Both the position numbers and the translations under genes were made by a program. From Botryotinia globosa (lineage: Eukaryota > Ascomycota > Leotiomycetes > Helotiales > Sclerotiniaceae), in contig RCSZ01000016.1 in assembly GCA_014898425.1 (NCBI GenBank), positions 682,001-746,000 on the forward strand: a DNA stretch of 64,000 nt, written 5' to 3'. A model generated the notes under the pieces. The model saw nothing but the letters and a program-made list of their open reading frames with translations. It searched no databases and had not been told where the DNA came from. This document shows positions 56,834-64,000 of the stretch, in pieces (the first letter of the stretch is position 1; each line of letters opens with the position of its first letter).

Positions 56834-58591
56834 ATGGCGTCGCATCAGCTTGCCATAGCTAAAGCCTCGTTCTCTGCGAGTCTCCTTCGACGCGATCCAA
56901 CACCAGTCTCTAGAGAAGCCATCGCAGAGTTTCATAGCCATCTGAATAACGTCATACTACAATGCTCGTCAATAAATGTCCAGGTTTGATCATACACTCT
57001 AATGGATGTTGTTATGCGATAACTAAATCGTGCCCGAGGATAGAAATGCAAGCAATGGATATTGGAACATATTGTACAATCTGCAGCAAGATTTACTGGG
57101 CTGGGAAAATATTTAACAGTTCTCACGGCATCATTCACCAAATCCTTAGGCGGCGAGCCTTCAATTAAGCGTAAGCGCATGCATATACTCTACCTTCTTA
57201 ACGACATCCTCTATCATTGCAAGTACCGAATCAACGATGCATCTGTTTGTGGCAAGATTCAACCGGTATTGGTTAATCTACTAGGAAGCACCGCTTCATT
57301 CAAAGATTGTCCAAAGCATCAGCAAAAGATTCAGGATCTATTAAACATATGGGAAGAGAGAGGGTATTACTCCAATGAATACATCGGAAAGCTGCGCGAA
57401 GCAGTAAAGATTGCTTCGGAAGTCGGTCAATTTACTGAAGAATTGACTGGTTCGGCAGAAAATGGAGAGCAAGGTCTTGCGCCAAAGTTGAACAAGTCCG
57501 CACCATATGTCATGCCAGCAACGCATGGCGACACATCAATGCCTTGGTTCGATTTACCTGCTGGTAATTTGATGCCGCATATCGTTCCCAACTCAACCAG
57601 ACCAATAAATCCAGATATGGTTAAACCATTGCAGTTTGTCGCCGGACCCGCGGATGAGAATCTCGTTATTGCTGTGAAAGCTCTCCTGGATGATGTTCAA
57701 ACAATTTTCGGTGCGGAACCTGGCCAGGACGAAAGAAGTGTGTCTGATGTGGACGAACTCGGTCAGCCAATCATCCTAGATGAGATTACTGGCGAAATAC
57801 TTGACGGAGAGGGTTATTATGGATGGTCAAGAGTGTTCTGTGAGAGGATGAAGAGACGCCGCAAGGGACTGGATCCATTTGGCGAACGTGGTCAACACAG
57901 TCAAAGTGAGAGCTTGAGTCCACAGAGAAAACGGCGCCATAGCGATTCAGAAGATTCAGAGAGAAGTTTCATAGAAAGAAGTCGCCGGCAACGACGCTCA
58001 TACAGCTCTTCGCGGTCACTATCCCCGGATCACGAAAATCGTTCCAGGTCGCCTTCAAAAGGCATGCGACAAGATCATGGCGCATCGGGTGACAACGACA
58101 AAAGTCATTCTTCGAGCGGCTCTCCCAATCAATCTGTCAGGAACGGCAATCTACCAATACCTGAGACTTATAATATGGCCGCAATACCTGCCCAACAAAG
58201 TGGTTTCTCCTCAAATCAGACCTACACAAATCCATCAATGCCGTACCAGCCGTACCAGCAAGGTTTCAATCAAGGATTCCCTCCAAACATCACTCAACAT
58301 CAAGGTTCAATGCCGTGGCCACCGCCTCCTCCCCCAGGGCCTCCACTTTATCCAAACATGCCTTTCAACCCTGTTAATCCACAATGGCCGCCACCACCAC
58401 CTCCTCCCATGCCTAACGTTTCTTCAAATTTTCAACAACCCCCGGGTGGTTATCCTACTGGGCCTACGGGTTGGCAACCATCGGTACAGGGAGGTCAAGG
58501 GAGAGGCTACAACAAAGGATGGAACAATTCTTATGGTGGACAAGGTAGGGGCGGTAGAGGAAATTATAGGGGCAGAGGAGGTTGGTCATGA
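56834..58591 (+). CDS. CID-domain RNA-processing protein (CHERP-like)
   Basis: Two exons, 56834-56983 and 57053-58591, give 562 aa in phase. Residues 1 to about 155 form a CTD-interaction domain; it includes 'QQWILEHIVQSAARF' created by the splice, 'RMHILYLLNDILYHC' and 'DLLNIWEERGYY'. A conserved block 'MPWFDLPAGNLMPHIVP' follows, found next to the CID in CHERP-type spliceosome-associated proteins. Then come 'GWSRVFCERMKRRRKG', an Arg/Ser-rich region (about 270-370), Pro-rich runs and a Gly/Arg (RGG-like) end. This suggests a nuclear pre-mRNA splicing or processing factor that contacts RNA polymerase II. The CHERP relation is by motif memory and moderately sure; the CID is secure. Confidence 0.83.
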
Positions 58592-59715
58592 TTCATGAAG
58601 TTTTCACACATGATTATCATTTCATTTTTGTGTGGTTATATGAAGCCCCCACGCATCGTCATCAAAAAGCGGAGTACCCTGCTACCAAAACAATAGCATG
58701 TAAAATTTATATCATGAAAGAAAAAAAATCCTAATAATTATTGAACAGTCTCCTTGTGCACCGCATCTAACCGATGAGTGGTCAATGCGCATGACTCTAG
58801 CCGAATTGTAAAAATTGAATGCGAGAAGTGATATGATAACAGTCAAGTGTGACCTCGACGTGAATCATGTTATTCAGCATCTGATATGTTACCTATTGAC
58901 AGCTGATGCTTGAGAAACCTGTTTGGTCAAGCCTCAAGATAATGTATACGGGCAGCGGCGATGACCAAGCCAATCTAGGACATTCGGTCTCACTCCCGGG
59001 GACAAAGATGTCGGGAGGACAAATGAAACCATAATGCCTCCGTTTTCCCTATCTATCAGCGGGGCGGCAATTGCGTTGGGAGAAAAAATAATGTCAGAAG
59101 TTTAAGTCATGGTTTTTCACGGGCATTCAACAAGATCAGATCAGGATCACCAAGTGATGGGTAGAGGTTTGTGTCGCCGTCAGAATCTTTGAATCCTGAT
59201 GCATCTCTGTCGTCAGACTCAACTTTTCTTGACTTCAATGTGAGGCGATGGAGATTCATGCTTCATAGGTGTGGACTGTCAGCAGTAGCAGTAATGGTAT
59301 TCATCTTGAGTTGTACAGTTCACACTCCACCAATATCTACATATCCATCCGAATATACTCGAGGATGTTGTGATGGCTTTCGTGGTGATATATTGACCGA
59401 CCCAGACGGAGAGTGGGGATATCCATAACCCAATTCAAATGTGGTGAATCGTGATACCGTGACAAGTATTTGGTATTATTATCTTGTCACCTCGAATAAT
59501 GTGACAATATAATCTACGCCGCGGTTTGACCTATCTGTAGTCCTTTCCCATATTGTGTGCGCGAGACTACAGTATGATGCTTTGAGATGGGCGTACGTCT
59601 AAAATCTGTATGGATTAGTATGTACATCACATCGTCTATGAATACCTGGGTACTACTCATGGTGTACACCACCCACCCACTGCAAAACACTATTCAACGG
59701 GTTTGAATTGACATC

Positions 59716-59749
59716 GTGTGTGTGTGTGTGTGTGTGTGCGTGTGTGCGT
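59716..59749. repeat. (GT)n microsatellite with GC interruptions
   Basis: Twenty-three uninterrupted bases of GT, then GCGTGTGTGCG. Confidence 0.95.
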
Positions 59750-60625
59750 GCTATTCACATGATATGTGATTCTATTCATGGGAGGGAGATAGTACCTTTG
59801 TTCTGGATCTTTCCTCCACCTTGTGATCAGCTTATACTCACTCCGGATCACGTAGTTAGGTAGGTATCAGTATCACGATCAAAGACTTCTTTCTCACTCA
59901 TTCACGAGGGACGATGTTCTTGTCATTGCGACTTCTTGAGTGGTGAGGATGAGGAGGGCTTGGCGATCCATATCTGGGATTAGTTCTCAACATCGATGTT
60001 CCAATGAATGAATGAGTAACAACTTTTGGTCTCATCTAATCTCAATCACCTCAATTCAACCAATCATCCCAGGAATATTCGAGGTCACGACTCACCAAAG
60101 CCATTGGTACTACTGTACTTCTTCCTTATCAACAACCAACCCAAGACTCAATCAAGCTCAAGGGACCAAAAAGATTATGGACCGGTCCCGCTCTCCGGCT
60201 CTTTACAATCCCTTCCATTTGATAATGTCCACGATGGATGATTGAAAGAATGAGTCTTATATTGTCTTGCTTTTTGACTCGATGAGAACAAAGAGAATAA
60301 ATCAATAGATTTTCATCTTTTCTTCAACGTGAAATCCCATTCGTCAATTCATCTCCATTTCCTTAATTTTTCTTCCATTTTTCCTTTCTATCTGAGCTGG
60401 CAATTGCTGCAGGAAAGCCAATACAAGAGATCTCTTTCCTTCCATAGGGCGCCAGTAACCTTGACAAGCCATCTTGCATATCCCGTCGCATTCTATCGCA
60501 ATACCAATACCAATCCTCGGAGCACAGTTACACAAAAAGTATCCAAAGAAGACGTTGTAGAACCCACACATCAGTCAGTACCTTGCCCATATACCCTTGG
60601 GATACAACCGTCCACACACCACCAC

Positions 60626-60904
60626 CATACATACCATACATACCATACCACACCACACCACACCACACCATACCTAGCACATCTAGCACATCCAACACAC
60701 CCACCTAGAGTCTACCTCATATCAACTGTGTACAATTTAAAGAAAACTCTCCGCTCGGGAAGGCATCTTATAAGTCCCCGCCCCTCTACGTATATGCAAG
60801 CAAGATTGGGACTTTTCTCTAACTACCAACCACATCCATACCTATCATACCAACCAAACATCCAATCCAATCCAATCCACGTTTCGTTTCGTTTCGTTTC
60901 GTTT
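60626..60904. repeat. Cluster of pentanucleotide-type repeats
   Basis: CATAC, ACACC (about 60646-60670), CCAAT (60861-60879) and TTTCG (60881-60904) units occur within 280 bp. Each is short and nearly perfect. Confidence 0.85.
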
Positions 60905-62040
60905 TTATATTGAACCGCCCCTCTCTTCTCTGGGTCGGGTTATTGCAGGAATTCTGCAGCTAAAAAAGTGCAAAAGAACCACTTCACAACAAAATTTATA
61001 TCGCCCAAAGGTACCCCCACATCATCATTTGTTGCTTCGTTCGTGGCTTATGCAGGAGATAGAGCTTCCAGTTAAGCCCTTTCAATACTACCCTCGAGTT
61101 CCTGAATAACTACTATATCCTTTTGCGAAAAGAATAAAAACCCTCCACCAACCTCCTCCCCTTCCCCTTCCCCTTCCCCCCAAACAGAGAAATTCATACT
61201 TTTGGTTTTGGCCAACGTTCAGCTGAATTGAGACAAAGGTTCTGCATTTGTCCTATTGCGCGTGGAATTCCGTCTGTATAAGAAGTGGAATGCGTTTGTG
61301 GATAGATCATCTGAGTTTCTGACCTTTCTCAATTGATGTGAAGAGAGACTACCCCGCTGTTGTTGATGTTTTGGAGAAAGCACCTCCTTTGTTCGTCTCA
61401 TTTTCATCTATGAACATATTCTCTTCATTCGATTTCGAACATTAAATACATCAACCAATTGACTTGAAGCCCTGTCAATTCAACACAAACTTCCTCGATT
61501 GAAGACAGGTTTCTTTCGGAAATTCGAAACTTCCAAGTCTTGCTGTCTTGCTTTGGTTCTCTTGCTTCGGGTGGCTGCAAGGTACTATAGCCTAGGAGGG
61601 TCGGCTTGCATAAATCCCTGGCATTGTACCGACGGCAGGAAAGCCGAAAACTGGAGAAACGAAAAGCATCATGAATGCTCAAATATCATTTATTGTGAGT
61701 AAAATTATATTCATTTAGTTATTGGAAAGTCAGCAGAGAATGGGAATTAGCATATTGTTGTCGGGTTGTCGCTTGTATAGGGGCTGGAGGATGGGTACAT
61801 CTGAATGGTGTCTCGATGCAAAGCTATGATGTACTTTAGTGGAGACTCACCATCACCGGTTTTCAAATTCACTTGGAATTTGAGGAGAAAGTGATTGCAT
61901 TTCTCTTCCTCAAAGAATGTGAATAGCTTCGTCCCAAGATCAGGTTCGAGATTAACTTCAGACAATAAGAAAGCTCTCACATAAATATTGTTCTTGCTTT
62001 CATTCCTTCCCATCTACATCTCCTTGTCAATGCAGTTATC

Positions 62041-63352
62041 ATGGAATTGTTCAAAATCTATGATAATGACACTCCAAATAACCCACATACTCTTCAAACA
62101 ATTACTAATCTATACCAGAAAGGCGAATTCAGCCTCATCCACATACCACTACCTCTATACTCTTTGCTGTTGCAGCCAATGCTGAGAGTTCTGCTACCAT
62201 ATAAGGAGGCAGACCCAGCATCTGAGAATGAAGATGATGAAGAAAGCTTAGTCTTTGATCAAGAACATGGTTTTCTCAATATCAGTGTAACGCCAATCGA
62301 ATGCTCAGTTGTCTGTCATAAGTCTTGGGCGGAAAGTGTCTTTCAACCAATTATCGATGCTTTGCCCAAAGATGAAAACAACCAGGTTCAGATATCAACA
62401 GATAGCTATGTTGTCTTTTCCGTAGACAGTACTGGTACTGATGCAGGCCAAAGGGTCATGGATCTCACCTCACCCCTTGGTAAGTTCATATCACACACTC
62501 ATTCTTCTACAGACTTCTTGACCCTATCTAAAGACTAACGTATCACCAATAGCCATGGCTGGCGTTCCCATATTCTTCATCACAACCTACTTCACAGATT
62601 TCATCCTCGTCCCCTCCAAAGACCGCCACAAAGTCGGCCAAACCCTTCTCGCCCGCGGTTTCGAATTCTCCGAAGAAGAATCCGCCTACGTGGTGCCAAC
62701 CCCAACATCTCACTCGCGAGGCCCTAGTTCCAATTCCAACCCGCCATCCACTCCTCCCCCATCCAACATCGCTGAACTCCAAGCCCGCACCTTCAAACAT
62801 CTCAAGCGGAGAAATGTAAAACCGTTCGTGCAGCCCGGTCTTCACCTCATCCAATGTTCCGGTCGCGACCGCGAAATCGAAGATCGCCCCATCTCAAACG
62901 GTAATGGAAATGGCACGCATACTTCTTCCCCTCTGGATAAACTCAACACCCGGCTTTACATCTCCATTATCTCGGCGCTGCTCCACCAACCTACTTTCCT
63001 CTCCCTCACCATCTCCCTCGAAGAAGGCTCTTCTCTCCTCCTCGACAAATCTCTCCTCCCTCTTTTTGGAAACTCGATTCAAGGAGACACGGACGGGGAT
63101 CTCGTGCCGATTTTCTTGGATCTGGTCGATTTACCATTGGAAAGTACGGGCATTGTGTGTGGCGTGGCGGGGAAACTAGTCGATGAGATGCGCATGAATG
63201 ACCGGCCGGAGGAAGAGGGCGGGTGTATGTTTGGAAGGGAATTGTCGTATTTGAGTACGGCGCGGGCGGGCGCAGTGGTGCTCAGTGGTGGGGGGAGTGA
63301 GAGAGCATTGGAGATGTTGGGGGGGTTGCTGGATCGGGAGGTTGGGGGGTGA
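62041..63352 (+). CDS. CASTOR-like ACT-domain protein
   Basis: Two exons, 62041-62479 and 62553-63352, give 412 aa in phase. The segments 'PIECSVVCHKSWAESVF' and 'MAGVPIFFITTYFTDFILVP' match the ACT-repeat core of CASTOR/GATS-like proteins, the cytosolic arginine sensors of animal TORC1. The second motif is formed across the splice junction ('LTSPLAMAGVPIF'). A low-complexity insert (about 195-225) separates it from the C-terminal part, which has 'KPFVQPGLHLIQCSGR' and 'RLYISIISALL'. The protein is longer than human CASTOR1. Whether it binds arginine or touches TORC1 signalling in fungi is unknown; an amino-acid-binding regulatory role is inference from the fold. Confidence 0.72.
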
Positions 63353-64000
63353 TGCCCCATGGTGGAGACGAGGATGGGGATGGGAGGTTGTGATATATAT
63401 ATGTGTGTGTGTTCTAATCCTAATGTTGTACATGGAAGAATGGGAGAATAGAGATTGTGTGGATGGATAATGGATGGGTACATACTGAAAAGGACAGGAG
63501 AAAATTGAAAAGAAGCAAGCGAAGAAGTGCATACATACAAAAGGGAGGCGAGATTTATTATTTACCAGGAAAGTCGGGTGGCTGATTTGCTTACTTGCTC
63601 CCTATATGATTTGAGCATGCATGTGCGATGCATAAAGGGAGTTTTTTTTGTTACTGTCTGCTCACACTACTCTTTGGGCCTGCAATGGGGTGGGCAGAGG
63701 ATCGGATTGGGTGGGATGGAGTAGGATAGGATAGGGTATTAAAAAAGTTACATGGAATGGGTGAGATAGGTGTGGAGTGTTAATTTAATTTACTTTACTT
63801 TGATTTTATTTGGTCTTGCTTGTTTGTTTGTACGGGACAGGTTGGGGTGGGCGTTGGTGATGGTGGATGTGAAATGAGAGGGGTGAATAATGAAAGATAG
63901 GTAATAGATGGGTATATGTAGGACGAGAATAGAAGAGAAGAGAAGACAGTGGAGGGAAGATGAAAAATAGGAGAAGACGAAAGCAGATGAGATGAGACGA
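63353..64000. other. 3' flank of the CASTOR-like gene to window edge
   Basis: About 650 bp of G-rich sequence with GGGTGGG/GGATAGGAT-type words, and no coding region seen. Confidence 0.6.

Larger units (their letters stand above)
58592..62040. other. Repeat-rich intergenic region
   Basis: About 3.45 kb with no supported gene. Contents include a GT microsatellite (59716-59749), a CATAC/ACACC repeat block (about 60626-60671), CCAAT-unit and TTTCG-unit repeats (60861-60904) and pyrimidine-rich DNA (61140-61180). Some of it may be a long 5' leader of the CASTOR-like gene. Open frames at 60012-60245 and 60329-60913 are low-complexity artefacts. Confidence 0.6.

Noticed and set aside
60329..60913. 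194-codon plus frame with His/Tyr repeats
   Set aside because: It is produced by CATAC/ACACC and TTTCG repeats; no domain or plausible splice context.

Overview
The window is a piece of a filamentous ascomycete nuclear genome. Genes are intron-bearing, with short introns of about 45-130 nt that use GTAAGT/GTATGT-type donors and CTAAC/CTGAC branch points. Base composition is moderately AT-rich, and the protein families (Mif2/CENP-C, Nic96, Cog8, Yhm2, Fet3/Ftr1, Zn2Cys6) are fungal. Gene style and simple-repeat content suggest a leotiomycete of the Botrytis/Sclerotinia type; that placement is inference, not proof. I reconstructed about 20 protein genes by joining exons by hand and checking codon phase at every junction.

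Layout. 1-7.3 kb holds three minus-strand nuclear genes: NIC96 nucleoporin (runs off the left edge), RNase H2 catalytic subunit and kinetochore protein Mif2/CENP-C. 7.3-10.9 kb is gene-poor, with one ABC-transporter relic. 10.9-14.2 kb holds a fructosamine/ribulosamine kinase and a PP2C phosphatase with a probable mitochondrial presequence. 16.3-22.4 kb holds a PLAC8 protein, a TLC-domain membrane protein, a cytosine-deaminase-like amidohydrolase and COG8, the last two divergent. 23.4-28.2 kb is a divergent iron-uptake pair: Ftr1 permease and Fet3 multicopper ferroxidase. Their shared 1.27 kb promoter contains three perfect ATCTGATAA words, the known site of fungal iron GATA repressors. 28.2-32.3 kb is AT-rich and carries a decayed lysine-rich gene. 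32.4-42 kb holds a Seb1/Nrd1-type RNA-binding factor, divergent from mitochondrial citrate synthase, followed by the Yhm2 citrate/oxoglutarate carrier. 42-46.5 kb is gene-poor. 46.5-58.6 kb holds a Zn2Cys6 transcription factor, a GFA-family zinc protein, a beta-propeller inositol-5-phosphatase, a tiny membrane protein built from micro-exons, and a CID-containing RNA-processing factor. 58.6-62 kb is repeat-rich and intergenic. A CASTOR-like ACT-domain protein (62.0-63.35 kb) closes the window.

Functional links. Fet3 and Ftr1 form one plasma-membrane complex and are almost certainly co-regulated. Citrate synthase makes the substrate that Yhm2 exports from mitochondria. Two unrelated genes both carry RNA polymerase II CTD-interaction domains. 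I found no CRISPR array, tRNA, rRNA or intact transposon. The most interesting material is the iron promoter, the decaying lysine-rich locus with its inverted 21-bp partner, the micro-exon gene and the fungal CASTOR-like protein.
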